From contig JAVHLL010000021.1 in the NCBI GenBank assembly GCA_031082155.1, positions 1 to 49,365 on the forward strand: 49,365 nucleotides of DNA, read 5' to 3'. Below the pieces are notes generated by a model. That model was not told the origin of the DNA, did not search any database, and was given only the letters and a program-made list of their open reading frames with translations. A program made the position numbers and the translations under genes. Source of the DNA: Thermodesulfovibrionales bacterium. GTDB lineage: Bacteria; Nitrospirota; Thermodesulfovibrionia; Thermodesulfovibrionales; SM23-35. Positions 1-8,772 of this stretch are shown in pieces. Position 1 is the first letter of the stretch. Each line of letters opens with the position of its first letter.

Positions 1-48
1 TGACTTTTCACTTTTAGCTCGTAACGTAAGTTTAAAAGGAGGGAATGG

Positions 49-2124
49 ATGGAAAGTATGAGTTATACGATTCTTTTTGCATTAGGTTGCGGATTGTTAG
101 GCGTTCTATACGCTGGGATGACCGCAATGTGGGTATCAAAGCAGGACGCAGGAAATGCGAAGATGCAGGGGATCTCGAATGCGGTAAAAGAGGGCGCAAT
201 GGCGTTCCTCGCACGCGAGTACAAAACAGTCGCTGTTGTTGCGGTAATTTTGACGGTGCTTCTGTCTTTCCTCGGGATCTGGACAGCAATAGGGTTTGTC
301 ATCGGCACGGTTGGTTCGGCGCTCGCCGGATACATCGGCATGATGGTATCAGTGCGGGCCAATGTGCGCACGGCCCAGGCAGCCCACAAGGGCCTCCAGG
401 CTGCGCTCGGTCTTGCTTTTAAGGGCGGCTCGGTGACCGGCGTTATGGTCGTTGGTCTTGGAATTATAGGACTTGCGGGTTTCTATTTTGTAGCAAAGTC
501 GTCAGCTCCTGAGCAGGCATTCCATGCACTGGTTGGTCTCGGATTCGGATGTTCACTTATGAGCGTGTTTGCCCGTATCGCAGGCGGTATTTATACAAAG
601 GCAGCTGACGTAGGCGCTGACCTTGTTGGAAAAGTTGAAGCAGGAATTCCTGAAGATGATCCCAGAAACCCTGCAGTTATCGCTGATAACGTTGGCGATA
701 ACGTTGGTGACTGCGCAGGCATGGCAGCTGACCTGTATGAGACATACACAGTTACGCTCGTTGCAGCAATGCTTCTTGCAAAGACGGTTTTTGGAGCTGA
801 GAGCCCATGGGTGGAATTCCCGTTGCTCCTCGGCGGAATATCGATCATCGCTTCCATTATAGGAACATTTGCAGTAAGGATGGGCAAAAGCGGATATATC
901 ATGGGCGCCCTCTATAAGGGACTGGCTGTTGCCGGCGTTCTTGCAGCAGTAACATTTTATTTTGTGACAGGTAAATTTCTGGAAGGCATAGATCCGGCTT
1001 CAATGGTCTCTCACCCTTCATTTACACAGATGAACGTTTTCCTTATGGCGCTCATCGGCCTTGCATTGACCGGAATTATCGTGGTTATCACTGAGTACTT
1101 CACTGCTTCGCAGTATCCGCCGGTGAAACACATTGCACAAGCCAGTTTGACCGGTCACGGCACAAACGTGATCGCCGGCCTCGCAGTCAGCATGAAGGCA
1201 ACCGCAGCGCCTGTTATCGTTATCGTTGCCTCAATACTTGGCGCCTATTCATTGGGCGGCGGATTTGACGGCGATGCATCCGGCGGTCTTTTTGCTATTG
1301 CGTTATCAGCGGTTTCGATGCTTTCGATGACAGGCATCGTGGTGGCCATTGACACCTACGGCCCGATCACGGACAACGCAGGCGGTATAGCAGAAATGGC
1401 AGGAATGCCTGAAGAGATCCGTAACATCACAGACCCATTGGATGCAGTCGGCAACACCACAAAGGCTGTTACCAAGGGTTATGCTATTGGTTCGGCAGCC
1501 CTCGCGGCACTGGTCCTTTTTGCAGAGTATTCAAGATCGTTCAGCGAGACCCTTTATTTTGACCTTTCAAATCCTTTGGTTCTGGCCGGCCTTTTCATCG
1601 GCGGTCTGCTCCCTTATTATTACGGATCGCTCCTGATGGAGGCCGTTGCCAAAGCTGCCGGCGGCATTGTTGTTGAAGTGCGCAGGCAGTTCCGTGAGAT
1701 CCCCGGCATTATGGAAGGCACGGGAAAGCCGGAGTACGGCAAGTGTGTTGATATAGTGACCAAGGGCGCCATCCAGCAGATGATGGTCCCTGCGCTTATC
1801 CCCGTTGTTGTTCCTGTTGTTGTAGGTTTTCTGCTTGGCAGAGAGGCACTCGGAGGCGTACTCATGGGAAGTATCCTTACCGGACTCTTCCAGGCGATCG
1901 CCATGACAAGTGGCGGTGGCGCATGGGACAACGCCAAGAAATCCTTTGAAGACGGCGTTACCGATGACAAAGGCGTAGTACACAAGAAGGGAAGCGATGG
2001 ACATAAAGCCTCTGTCACAGGCGACACTGTCGGCGACCCGTATAAAGACACAGCAGGACCGGCAATCAACCCGATGATCAAGGTCATCAATATCGTTGCA
2101 TTGCTGATCGTTCCGCTTATTTAA
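49..2124 (+). CDS. hppA: membrane-bound proton-translocating pyrophosphatase (K+-independent type)
   Basis: This 691-aa integral membrane enzyme couples PPi hydrolysis to cation pumping across the inner membrane. About 16 hydrophobic segments run through the protein, the usual size for the family. The substrate loop [20 protein letters not shown] (residues about 202-221) and the C-terminal [10 protein letters not shown] and [10 protein letters not shown] motifs are intact. The motif [10 protein letters not shown] has Lys472 where K+-dependent enzymes have Ala, and Thr three residues later. By family knowledge this marks a K+-independent H+-pumping enzyme rather than a Na+-PPase. The start at 49 follows AGGAGG (37-42) by 6 nt; ATG 45 is out of frame and ATG 58 is too far away. 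The gene stands alone with a strong terminator behind it; its promoter lies off-window or in the first 35 nt. Confidence 0.97.
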   Translation: MESMSYTILFALGCGLLGVLYAGMTAMWVSKQDAGNAKMQGISNAVKEGAMAFLAREYKTVAVVAVILTVLLSFLGIWTAIGFVIGTVGSALAGYIGMMVSVRANVRTAQAAHKGLQAALGLAFKGGSVTGVMVVGLGIIGLAGFYFVAKSSAPEQAFHALVGLGFGCSLMSVFARIAGGIYTKAADVGADLVGKVEAGIPEDDPRNPAVIADNVGDNVGDCAGMAADLYETYTVTLVAAMLLAKTVFGAESPWVEFPLLLGGISIIASIIGTFAVRMGKSGYIMGALYKGLAVAGVLAAVTFYFVTGKFLEGIDPASMVSHPSFTQMNVFLMALIGLALTGIIVVITEYFTASQYPPVKHIAQASLTGHGTNVIAGLAVSMKATAAPVIVIVASILGAYSLGGGFDGDASGGLFAIALSAVSMLSMTGIVVAIDTYGPITDNAGGIAEMAGMPEEIRNITDPLDAVGNTTKAVTKGYAIGSAALAALVLFAEYSRSFSETLYFDLSNPLVLAGLFIGGLLPYYYGSLLMEAVAKAAGGIVVEVRRQFREIPGIMEGTGKPEYGKCVDIVTKGAIQQMMVPALIPVVVPVVVGFLLGREALGGVLMGSILTGLFQAIAMTSGGGAWDNAKKSFEDGVTDDKGVVHKKGSDGHKASVTGDTVGDPYKDTAGPAINPMIKVINIVALLIVPLI

Positions 2125-2138
2125 CTTCTGATAGAATA

Positions 2139-2172
2139 AAAGGCCGGCGGAAAAGTCCGCCGGCCTTTTTTA
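2139..2172 (+). terminator. rho-independent terminator of hppA
   Basis: A perfect 10-bp GC-rich stem (2141-2150 with 2157-2166, arm AGGCCGGCGG) closes a 6-nt AAAAGT loop, is flanked by A residues and is followed by a run of T. It begins 14 nt after the hppA stop codon. Confidence 0.95.
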
Positions 2173-2242
2173 TTGAGCCTTTTTTTTACACGATTTCTCT
2201 TTTTCGAGATAGAATAAACAGGGAAGAAAGGATTGAAAGAAG

Positions 2243-3025
2243 ATGGCTTTACCGAGCATGAAACATGTTGAACCGACAAAACTTACCAAGAATAGCAGAT
2301 TTAAATTCAGGTGTCATAAAGGGGTGCAATGTTTTACACAATGCTGCAGCCAGATAAACATTCTGTTGACGCCATACGATATAATCTGCATGAAGAAGCG
2401 TCTCGGCATGACCTCCGAGGAATTCCTTGAAAAATATACCACCATGGATATCGAAGAAAAAACCTCCCATCCTTTTGTAATGTTGAAAATGCTGGATACT
2501 GAAGGGAAACCATGCCCGTTCGTAACCCCGGAAGGATGCACCATTTACAAAGACCGGCCTGCAAACTGCCGTTATTATCCGATAGGCCAGGCTTCGTTGA
2601 GAAAAGGCGGAGAACAGGGACCGGAACATGAAGAATTCTACTTCTTTATCAGAGAGCCCCACTGTCTTGGATACCAGGAAGATGCTGAATGGACGATTGA
2701 ATCCTGGATGCAGGATCAGGGGGTTGATCGTTATGATGAAATGAACAGGGAGTGGAAGGAGATTCAACTCCGGAGAAACCTTCCCGGAGCTGCTCTCGAT
2801 TCGAACAAGCAGGCACAGATCTATACCGCCTGTTATGATATGGACAGGTTCCGGAGGTTTGTCTTCGAAAGCCGGTTTCTTGATATATTTGATATATCGC
2901 AGGAAGAGAGAGAGAAGGTCAGGACTGATGACATCGCCCTCATGCAATTAGGGGTAAAATACGTGAAGTATGTTCTGATGCTCGAAGAGACACTGAAGGT
3001 AAAGGAAGAGCATAAGAAAAAATAA
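2243..3025 (+). CDS. YkgJ-family CxxCxxCC cysteine-cluster protein
   Basis: This 260-aa soluble protein of the YkgJ / CxxCxxCC (PF03692-type) family is thought to bind a Zn or Fe ion; no reaction is established for the family. An N-terminal cluster has Cys24, Cys30, Cys34 and Cys35 (FRCHKGVQCFTQCC). A second group follows in KPCPFVTPEGC and DRPANCRYYPIG, the typical C-P-F...G-C...R-P..C-R pattern. The C-terminal half (about 130-260) is charged and unlike anything I recognise. There is no signal peptide or membrane segment. The start has a purine-rich Shine-Dalgarno-like stretch (gaaagaag) just upstream. The gene is apparently monocistronic, between the hppA terminator and the next promoter. 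Confidence 0.85.
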   Translation: MALPSMKHVEPTKLTKNSRFKFRCHKGVQCFTQCCSQINILLTPYDIICMKKRLGMTSEEFLEKYTTMDIEEKTSHPFVMLKMLDTEGKPCPFVTPEGCTIYKDRPANCRYYPIGQASLRKGGEQGPEHEEFYFFIREPHCLGYQEDAEWTIESWMQDQGVDRYDEMNREWKEIQLRRNLPGAALDSNKQAQIYTACYDMDRFRRFVFESRFLDIFDISQEEREKVRTDDIALMQLGVKYVKYVLMLEETLKVKEEHKKK

Positions 3026-3212
3026 CAATGTAAAACAGGCAATTATCAATGTAAAATTATCATTGGAGATCGAATAGGGGATTTATACAATATAGGCTGG
3101 TTTTCATTCGCGCTCTTTCCTTTTGGTCAGAAAGAGTGCTTTCAATCATTTACTGAGATATCTGCATTATTTTGAATTGGTTGTTTTCGTGCGAGATTCT
3201 GTTATGAACCCA
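3026..3212. other. intergenic region with a 10-bp hairpin
   Basis: No gene is seen. Bases 3110-3119 and 3130-3139 pair as a 10-bp stem (GCGCTCTTTC with GAAAGAGTGC, one G-U wobble) around a 10-nt loop. There is no T-run, so it is a weak terminator candidate at best. Short repeats of CAATGTAAAA lie at 3026-3055. Confidence 0.35.
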
Positions 3213-3241
3213 TTGACAAATGGCCATTGATAATTGATAAT
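3213..3241 (+). promoter_or_regulatory. sigma70 promoter of the AICAR transformylase gene
   Basis: TTGACA (3213-3218), a 17-nt spacer and GATAAT (3236-3241). The predicted start near 3248 gives a leader of about 27 nt that contains the AAGGAGG ribosome-binding site. Confidence 0.75.
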
Positions 3242-3274
3242 TTTGACTTATCTTCTTCATCCAAGGAGGATTTT

Positions 3275-4567
3275 ATGTCAGACATAAAGAAAATGTACAA
3301 GACCATTATGGGAGATCATTTCCCCGGGGAGATGGTAATACAGTTTGGTGACCGGACATTGATATACAAAAAGAAAACCTGGAAAATACCTGATGACAAG
3401 ACCGGAGAGTTGATTGAAAAAGGACTCCGGTATGGAGAAAATCCCGGACAGGAAGCTGCGCTCTATGAATTAATCAACGGCAATCTTGCCCTTGGTGGCT
3501 GCCAGTTCATAGAACCAGGGAACGGCCTCGTCAGCAGCATTTCCGAAGAAGACATGATCCAGGCAGGAAAGCATCCGGGCAAGACGAACCTTACCGACCT
3601 TGATAATGGACTGAATATTCTCAAATTCCTTGTGGACAGACCTGCAGCAGTCATCCTCAAACATAATAACCCCTGCGCTGCTGCATACGGCGCCTCTCTT
3701 GCTGCTGCATATGAAAAAGCGAATATGGCTGACAGAATAGCTGCGTTTGGTGGATGCCTTGTAGTGAGCAGGGCTATGGATAAAGAGACGGCAGAGATGG
3801 TGAGCAAGAATTATCTTGAAGTTGTTGCAGCGCCGGAATTTGAGGAAGGAACTGTTCCGATTCTTGCAAAGAGAAAGAATTTGAGAATTATACGGGTAAC
3901 AAAAATAAATGATCTCACAAAATACCGGGAATTTCGTTTTGTTGATTTCAAATCTTTGATTGACGGGGGCATAATTGTCCAGCAATCTCCAATGAACAAA
4001 ATCAGGACAAAAAGTGATTTTCTCCCTGCCAAAACAGCATATAAAGGGCAAGAATATGTCATCGAGAGACAGCCGACAGAAAAGGAATATTCAGATATGC
4101 TTTTCGGGTGGAATGTCGAGCAGGGTATTACCTCGAATTCCGTCATTTATGTCAAGGATGGGGTAACCGTCGGGATTGGAACTGGTGAACAGGACAGGGT
4201 AGGCGTTGCAGAAATAGCAACCTTCAAGGCATATACAAAATATGCAGATGCACTGTGCTTCAAAAAGCATGGCGTGCCGTATAAAACATTCGAACTCGAG
4301 GTGAAACAGGGAAAGAGAAAAGAAGACTCACTTGCCGAGATCGATGAAGAAACAAAGAAGAACAAGGGCGGAATCATTGGGGCCATAATGGTCTCTGATG
4401 CGTTCTTCCCTTTTAGGGACGGTGTTGATGCAGGAATCAAAGAGGGGATTGCCGGCATTGTGAACCCAGGCGGGTCCGAGAGAGATTTCGAGTCGATTGT
4501 TGCATGCAATGAAGCTGATCCGAAGGTGACCATGGTATTCACCGGACAACGGGCATTCAGGCACTGA
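3275..4567 (+). CDS. stand-alone AICAR transformylase (PurH C-terminal domain homologue)
   Basis: This 430-aa cytosolic enzyme should formylate AICAR with 10-formyl-THF in purine synthesis. It matches the AICARFT part of PurH: LRYGENPGQEAALY corresponds to the RYGENPHQ entry motif and KHNNPCAAA to the KHANPCG catalytic motif. HTAFxP-like and PGGS-like (IVNPGGSERD) elements lie toward the C-terminus. The N-terminal MGS-like IMP cyclohydrolase domain of bifunctional PurH is absent; instead about 45 residues precede the AICARFT core. Start chosen at 3275 because AAGGAGG (3263-3269) is 6 nt upstream; a 16-codon open extension from 3227 lacks a ribosome-binding site and overlaps the promoter. Such proteins are sometimes labelled IMP cyclohydrolase, but the visible motifs belong to the transformylase. 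Confidence 0.85.
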   Translation: MSDIKKMYKTIMGDHFPGEMVIQFGDRTLIYKKKTWKIPDDKTGELIEKGLRYGENPGQEAALYELINGNLALGGCQFIEPGNGLVSSISEEDMIQAGKHPGKTNLTDLDNGLNILKFLVDRPAAVILKHNNPCAAAYGASLAAAYEKANMADRIAAFGGCLVVSRAMDKETAEMVSKNYLEVVAAPEFEEGTVPILAKRKNLRIIRVTKINDLTKYREFRFVDFKSLIDGGIIVQQSPMNKIRTKSDFLPAKTAYKGQEYVIERQPTEKEYSDMLFGWNVEQGITSNSVIYVKDGVTVGIGTGEQDRVGVAEIATFKAYTKYADALCFKKHGVPYKTFELEVKQGKRKEDSLAEIDEETKKNKGGIIGAIMVSDAFFPFRDGVDAGIKEGIAGIVNPGGSERDFESIVACNEADPKVTMVFTGQRAFRH

Positions 4568-4800
4568 TACGTTCTCCAGCCTAAAGGAGAGCCTCTTTCC
4601 TGGTCAGGGATGCCGATGAATTTATATTGAAGTTGTATGGTATCACGGAGGCAAAGGTCACTGAAAGTTTTTCCCGTCACCTGATATGACAAGGTTCAGC
4701 ATCCGCATTCGGGAAGATTCATGAATACTCTCCTTGACAGGGTTTTTTCTTGCATGTTCCTTTCCGTATCCTGCATTATAAATATAAACGGGAGTTTTCA
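4568..4800. other. intergenic region upstream of the SurA-like gene
   Basis: No gene is seen. TTGACA occurs at 4734-4739 and an AT-rich TTATAAATATAAA stretch at 4777-4789, but their spacing does not fit one promoter. No terminator with a T-run is visible after the transformylase gene. Confidence 0.3.
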
Positions 4801-5715
4801 ATGAAGAAGATACTATTTGTTTTTCTGATTATTCTGTTTGCAATCCCAGTCTATGGGGAAGAGACAGTTGTTGCCGTAGTAAATGGAACCAAGTTGACCA
4901 TGAAAGAACTGGAGGGCCAGGTTGACCGCCTTATTCCCCGTATGACATTTCATAAGAATGTTCCAGAGGAAAAGCGGAAAAATTTCTATAAACAGGCGCT
5001 TGATGAAATCATAAATCGCGAGCTTCTGTATCAGGATGCCCTGGCAATCGGGATGAAACCTGATAAGGACAAGGTAAATGCACAATCCGAGAAGATCAGA
5101 CAAAGGTTTAAATCAGAGGAAGAATATAAGGCAGCCATTAAGAAGGAAGGCATAAAGGAAGAAACGATCCGCTTCCAGATCGAAAAAGAACAGCTGGTTC
5201 AACAGCTCAACGAGAAAAAAGTCGTCGAGGCATCACGGATAAGCGAGGAGCAGCTTAAAAATTATTATGACAAGAACACCGCCCAGTTCAAACAGCCGGA
5301 AAGCGTACAACTGAGGCTCATCTCTACAAAAGATGAGCAGAAAGCAAAAGACATCCAGGAGAAAATAAAGGCGGGAGATGACTTCGGCGAGATAGCGTAT
5401 AATTTTTCAGAGGACAGCTATCGAGTCAAGTCTGGCGACATCGGTTACATCCATAAGGGAAGACTGCTTCCCGATATTGAAACTGCAGCATTTAAACTGA
5501 AAACCGGCGAAGTGAGCGATCTCATTCACACGGAAGATTCATGGTTTTTTATCAAGGTAGAGAACAAGAAACCCGAGCAGCAGCTTTCCTTTGAAGAGGT
5601 CAAGGACAAACTTAAGCGAGAAATGGAGGCCGATAAGGTGCGTGAACTTTCCGAGAAATTGACCGCTGACCTGAGAGCGAAAGCAAAGATCGAGGTTCTG
5701 TTAAAGACCGAATAG
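4801..5715 (+). CDS. SurA-like periplasmic peptidyl-prolyl isomerase (parvulin type)
   Basis: This 304-aa exported foldase is likely to assist folding of outer-membrane or periplasmic proteins. Residues 1-18 form a signal peptide (MKK, a hydrophobic core, then VYG before EE). A SurA_N-type helical region (about 20-165) contains the DEIINRELLYQDA motif, followed by a parvulin rotamase domain (about 170-275) with GDDFGEIAYNFSED, SGDIGYIHKGRLLPDIE and AFKLKTGEVSDLI. The C-terminal helix is highly charged. ATG 4801 follows GGGAG (4791-4795); the open frame extends 17 codons upstream without signal-peptide character, so the shorter start is preferred. Whether it is SurA itself or a PrsA/PpiD-like paralogue cannot be decided from sequence alone. 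There is only one rotamase domain, whereas E. coli SurA has two. Confidence 0.88.
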   Translation: MKKILFVFLIILFAIPVYGEETVVAVVNGTKLTMKELEGQVDRLIPRMTFHKNVPEEKRKNFYKQALDEIINRELLYQDALAIGMKPDKDKVNAQSEKIRQRFKSEEEYKAAIKKEGIKEETIRFQIEKEQLVQQLNEKKVVEASRISEEQLKNYYDKNTAQFKQPESVQLRLISTKDEQKAKDIQEKIKAGDDFGEIAYNFSEDSYRVKSGDIGYIHKGRLLPDIETAAFKLKTGEVSDLIHTEDSWFFIKVENKKPEQQLSFEEVKDKLKREMEADKVRELSEKLTADLRAKAKIEVLLKTE

Positions 5716-5753
5716 AATCTTCCGCATTTCTGTTCCGCAACTGAACAAATACT

Positions 5754-5770
5754 TCCTGCAAACTGCAGGA
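5754..5770 (+). other. small hairpin downstream of the SurA-like gene
   Basis: TCCTGCA (5754-5760), loop AAC, TGCAGGA (5764-5770): a perfect 7-bp stem without a T-run, 38 nt after the stop codon. It is at best a weak terminator or an mRNA 3'-end stabiliser. Confidence 0.35.
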
Positions 5771-5867
5771 GAGGCCACGTTTTCATAGATCGCGGCTTTG
5801 TCGGGTTGTTCTATGCTCTGAAGGCCGAACCTCTTGTATGTTCTGATAGACTCGATAAATTTAACTA

Positions 5868-5896
5868 TTGACACAAGGAAAAATCCCCATTACAAT
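5868..5896 (+). promoter_or_regulatory. consensus sigma70 promoter producing a leaderless transcript
   Basis: Perfect TTGACA (5868-5873), 17-nt spacer, TACAAT (5891-5896). The predicted +1 (about 5903) is one base before the ATG at 5904, leaving no room for a ribosome-binding site. Confidence 0.8.
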
Positions 5897-5903
5897 TTAG
5901 CAA

Positions 5904-6479
5904 ATGAGAAATACAATTCTGTTGGTCGAAGATTCAAAGGTTGTGCAGCAGATGTACCGGAGCAAGCTGACAATCGAACAGTTTACAGTTTTGACCGCCG
6001 ATAACGGGGTGGAAGCTATCAAGATCCTCTCCACGGAAATCCCGGATATCATCCTCCTTGACCTCATGATGCCGGTGATGGACGGGTATAAAGTCCTCCA
6101 GGTTATCAAAACCGATCCCCGTCTTACGGATATTCCCGTCATCGTATTCTCTGCGAAGGGGCAGCCGGAAGAGGTTGAACGTTCCATGAATCTCGGGGCC
6201 GCGGGATATATTATCAAGGCAACAACAAAACCGAATGAGGTTGTGGAACAGATACGCAAGATCCTCAGCCAGAAGCCAAAAGCAAAAGCCGTCACTTTTT
6301 ACCGGGTAAAAATCGATGAGCACGCTTATGACGCGGCAAAACTTGCTGCCGACTTTTCCCTGCAGGATTTTAGTTGCCCGGTATGCAAGACGCCGATGCT
6401 CCTCGAATTGATCCCTGATTTTTCTCACGAAACACCCTGGTTTTCCGGAACGTTCTTCTGCCCGAAGTGTAAAGGCTGA
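5904..6479 (+). CDS. receiver-domain protein with C-terminal zinc ribbon
   Basis: This 191-aa protein has a CheY-like receiver at residues 3-120: acidic pair E9-D10, phospho-acceptor Asp53 in LLDLMMPVMD, conserved S/T and Lys in VFSAKG and IIKATTKP. A linker of about 30 residues follows, then a compact C4 zinc ribbon (CPVC at about 154-157, CPKC at the extreme end) separated by roughly 30 residues. There is no DNA-binding or enzymatic output domain, so the ribbon is probably a protein- or nucleic-acid-contact module (inference). The start is fixed by the receiver's first strand; no Shine-Dalgarno exists and the promoter predicts a leaderless mRNA. The stop codon (6477-6479) directly abuts the stop of cheY on the other strand, with no terminator between. 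Confidence 0.88.
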   Translation: MRNTILLVEDSKVVQQMYRSKLTIEQFTVLTADNGVEAIKILSTEIPDIILLDLMMPVMDGYKVLQVIKTDPRLTDIPVIVFSAKGQPEEVERSMNLGAAGYIIKATTKPNEVVEQIRKILSQKPKAKAVTFYRVKIDEHAYDAAKLAADFSLQDFSCPVCKTPMLLELIPDFSHETPWFSGTFFCPKCKG

Positions 6480-6845
6480 CTAAGGGAAAAAGCTGGTGAC
6501 GAGTTTCATCAATTCCTGCGTCTGTATAGGTTTTGTGAGATAGGCATTCGCACCGATAGCGAGCGCTTTCTTTCTGTCTTCTTCTGCCCCCTCAGTGGTG
6601 ATCATGATGATGGGGATATTTTTATAGGAAGGATTCTCCCTGACAAGGCTTACCAGTTTCAGGCCGTCCATGACCGGCATATTGATATCGGCGAGAATGA
6701 CGTCTATCTTTTCAGAAGCCAGTTTCTTTAATGCGTCGACTCCGTCTGTCGCCTCAATGATCCTGGATTCAGGAATCCGCTTGATTGCAAACCCTATGAG
6801 TTGTCGCATCGTTGGTGAGTCTTCAACAACAAGGATGTTCGGCAT
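6480..6845 (-). CDS. CheY-type single-domain response regulator (operon end)
   Basis: This 121-aa receiver with no output domain is the last gene of the chemosensory operon. The acidic pocket residues E8-D9, phospho-acceptor Asp53 (VILADINMP), Thr in MITTEG and Lys in YLTKP are all present, so it should accept phosphate from the CheA encoded upstream. A strong GAGGAGGG ribosome-binding site precedes ATG 6845. It closely resembles the other cheY of the operon (18111-18509), sharing the EEDRKK/R...GA.AY.TKP block, so the operon is bracketed by two related CheYs. No terminator follows; the gene runs into the convergent receiver gene. Confidence 0.92.
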   Translation of the reverse strand: MPNILVVEDSPTMRQLIGFAIKRIPESRIIEATDGVDALKKLASEKIDVILADINMPVMDGLKLVSLVRENPSYKNIPIIMITTEGAEEDRKKALAIGANAYLTKPIQTQELMKLVTSFFP

Positions 6846-6863
6846 GTTCCCTCCTCATTATGA

Positions 6864-7691
6864 TCATTTTTTCGGTTTTTCTTTTAGAAGGTCGAGGAAA
6901 CTCTGGATTGTTGTCAGTTTCCGCTCAGACTGAGTGTAGAGCCGCGAGGAAAAAATTGCAGTAGCAGCATGCCCCGCGAGCAGATTGAACAGCTCATAGT
7001 CAATGTTCGAAAATGAGGCTTTCTGTATGAAAAGCGAGTAGATGGATATAACCCCGATAACATGTTCCTTTATTTTTAGCGGGATGCAGACTATAGGATG
7101 TGCAGGGTCTGCAGGCGATGAGCCTCTCTCCCCAAAGTCCTCAATAAAATAACTCTCTGCTTCCTTTGCCACTTTTCCGATGACTCCCTCCCCGATTTTC
7201 GTTTTCGGGATTTCGCTCAGGGATATGCCTTCTGCTGCTGCGGGAAGAAGCTCATTGCTTTTTTCATCCATGAGGTATATGGCAAATTTCTCGGCCCCGA
7301 TGAGGTTGATGACAATTTCAAGCACAATCCGGAGGACTTCGTTGAAATCAAGCGTGGAATGGAGTTGATAGCTCGCAACATACAGGTTTGCAAGGTTGTT
7401 GTTTTCTGATTCGACCTCCAGATACTTGGACGCAAAGTCCTTGTTCTCTTCCTCAACTTGTTTGTATCGTTCCAGGAGAGAACCTATCTCCTTTTCAAGT
7501 ACCCGTATCTTTTCTTCATACAGCATCTTTCTGTCTTCATTGCCTGCCTTTTCGAGTTCTTCTTCAAGTTGTGCAATCCTGAACCTCAGACGTTCGTTTT
7601 CCTTAAGGAGATTTTTTGTGAATTCTTCGCCTTTTTTGAACATCTGAAGAAATTCATCTGCCTTTTTCGAGAGATTGAATTCTTTTTCCAT
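6864..7691 (-). CDS. coiled-coil GAF-domain signalling protein
   Basis: This 275-aa cytosolic protein has a long charged coiled coil at residues 5-100 (heptad Leu/Glu/Lys pattern such as RLRFRIAQLEEELEKA). A GAF domain follows at about 108-260, with STLDFNEVLRIVLEIVINLIGAEK, the GEGVIGKVAKEAESYFIEDF core and IPLKIKEHVIGVISIYS. There is no catalytic output domain, so it probably senses a small molecule or acts as an adaptor within the chemosensory complex (inference). GGAGGG precedes the start. It lies between cheB and the terminal cheY with short gaps (13 and 18 nt), consistent with co-transcription. The ligand is unknown. Confidence 0.85.
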   Translation of the reverse strand: MEKEFNLSKKADEFLQMFKKGEEFTKNLLKENERLRFRIAQLEEELEKAGNEDRKMLYEEKIRVLEKEIGSLLERYKQVEEENKDFASKYLEVESENNNLANLYVASYQLHSTLDFNEVLRIVLEIVINLIGAEKFAIYLMDEKSNELLPAAAEGISLSEIPKTKIGEGVIGKVAKEAESYFIEDFGERGSSPADPAHPIVCIPLKIKEHVIGVISIYSLFIQKASFSNIDYELFNLLAGHAATAIFSSRLYTQSERKLTTIQSFLDLLKEKPKK

Positions 7692-7704
7692 GAGCCCTCC
7701 GCCT

Positions 7705-8772
7705 TTAGGAACCTTTCCTCCGCCCTGTCCCCTTTACTAGCCGCACCATCTCGGCAGGTATGTCAGAGATCGGCAGGATTCGTTCAGCAACACCGGCTTT
7801 TATTACCTCCGCAGGCATACCGAAGACAACAGCAGATTCTTCCGCTTCCACTATAGTATAGCCTCCCCGTTTCTTAATTTCCAGCATTCCGGCCCTTCCA
7901 TCACTGCCCATGCCGGTGAGAATAACACCAAGTGTCTGAGGCCCGTAGATTTCTGCGAGTGAAGACATCATGAGATCTACGGAAGGGGTATATTTGTCAA
8001 TGCTCCTTGTTTCTTTCATTGTGGCAAGCACCTTTTTCCCCTTTTTCGTAAACGTCATATGATAGCCGCCCGGACAGATAAGCGCCCTTCCATGCTCCAG
8101 AGAGTCTCCTTCTACGGCCTCTTTCACCTCGATTTTCGAAATATTATTGAGCCGTTCAGCAAAGGAAGCAGTAAAGCCCTTCGGCATATGTTGGCTAACC
8201 ACGATTCCTGCAGCAAAATCGGCGGGAAGCCGGGAAAAGAGTATCTTCAGCGCTGCAGGCCCCCCTGTCGAGGTCCCTATTGCGACAGCGTTTATGTCAA
8301 AGGCAGATTTTTCACGAAGAACGTGAGTGGATTTATTTTCTTCAAAAAGTCCGAGGTTTTTACTCAGACGATCCATGCGCAGACCCTTGAGCCCCTTGAC
8401 CTTTGTCAGGAGTTCTTTCTCCATTGCGCGAAATTCTGATAATACCATTCGTGAGGGTTTTGCGATAAAGTCCGCAGCGCCAAATTCAAGGGCCTTGAAG
8501 ACCGTTTTTGAATCAGAATATGAACTGATGATGATAACAGGGGTAGGCCTGTTTTCCATAAGCCACCGGAGAAAACTGAAGCCGTCCATGCCTGGCATTT
8601 CGAGGTCGAGAGTGATGAGATCAGGTTTGTGTCTCAGCGTCTTGGCCATGGCGTCAATCCCGTCAGTTGAAATGCCGACGATCTCAATCGCCTGATCAGT
8701 CTCGAGCATTTTTCTCAAGGTCTGTCGGCTATATGCAGAATCATCAACAATAAGAATCCGTATTTTAGACAT
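7705..8772 (-). CDS. cheB: CheB receptor methylesterase/glutamine deamidase
   Basis: This 355-aa enzyme removes methyl groups from MCP glutamates and resets adaptation. The receiver domain (1-120) has phospho-acceptor Asp56 in LITLDLEMPGMDG. The methylesterase domain (about 158-350) carries the catalytic triad Ser168 (GTSTGGP), His195 (SQHMPKGFT) and Asp291 (TGMGSDGR). Length is normal for CheB. The ATG (8772) overlaps the end of cheR by 8 nt, implying translational coupling of the two opposing modification enzymes, which presumably act on the MCP encoded in the same operon. Confidence 0.97.
   Translation of the reverse strand: MSKIRILIVDDSAYSRQTLRKMLETDQAIEIVGISTDGIDAMAKTLRHKPDLITLDLEMPGMDGFSFLRWLMENRPTPVIIISSYSDSKTVFKALEFGAADFIAKPSRMVLSEFRAMEKELLTKVKGLKGLRMDRLSKNLGLFEENKSTHVLREKSAFDINAVAIGTSTGGPAALKILFSRLPADFAAGIVVSQHMPKGFTASFAERLNNISKIEVKEAVEGDSLEHGRALICPGGYHMTFTKKGKKVLATMKETRSIDKYTPSVDLMMSSLAEIYGPQTLGVILTGMGSDGRAGMLEIKKRGGYTIVEAEESAVVFGMPAEVIKAGVAERILPISDIPAEMVRLVKGTGRRKGS

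Noticed and set aside
3227-3274. 16-codon extension of the transformylase gene
   Set aside because: No ribosome-binding site, overlaps the -10; AAGGAGG fits ATG 3275.
3470-4051. 193-codon minus-strand open frame
   Set aside because: Antisense shadow of the AICAR transformylase; no domain, no ribosome-binding site.
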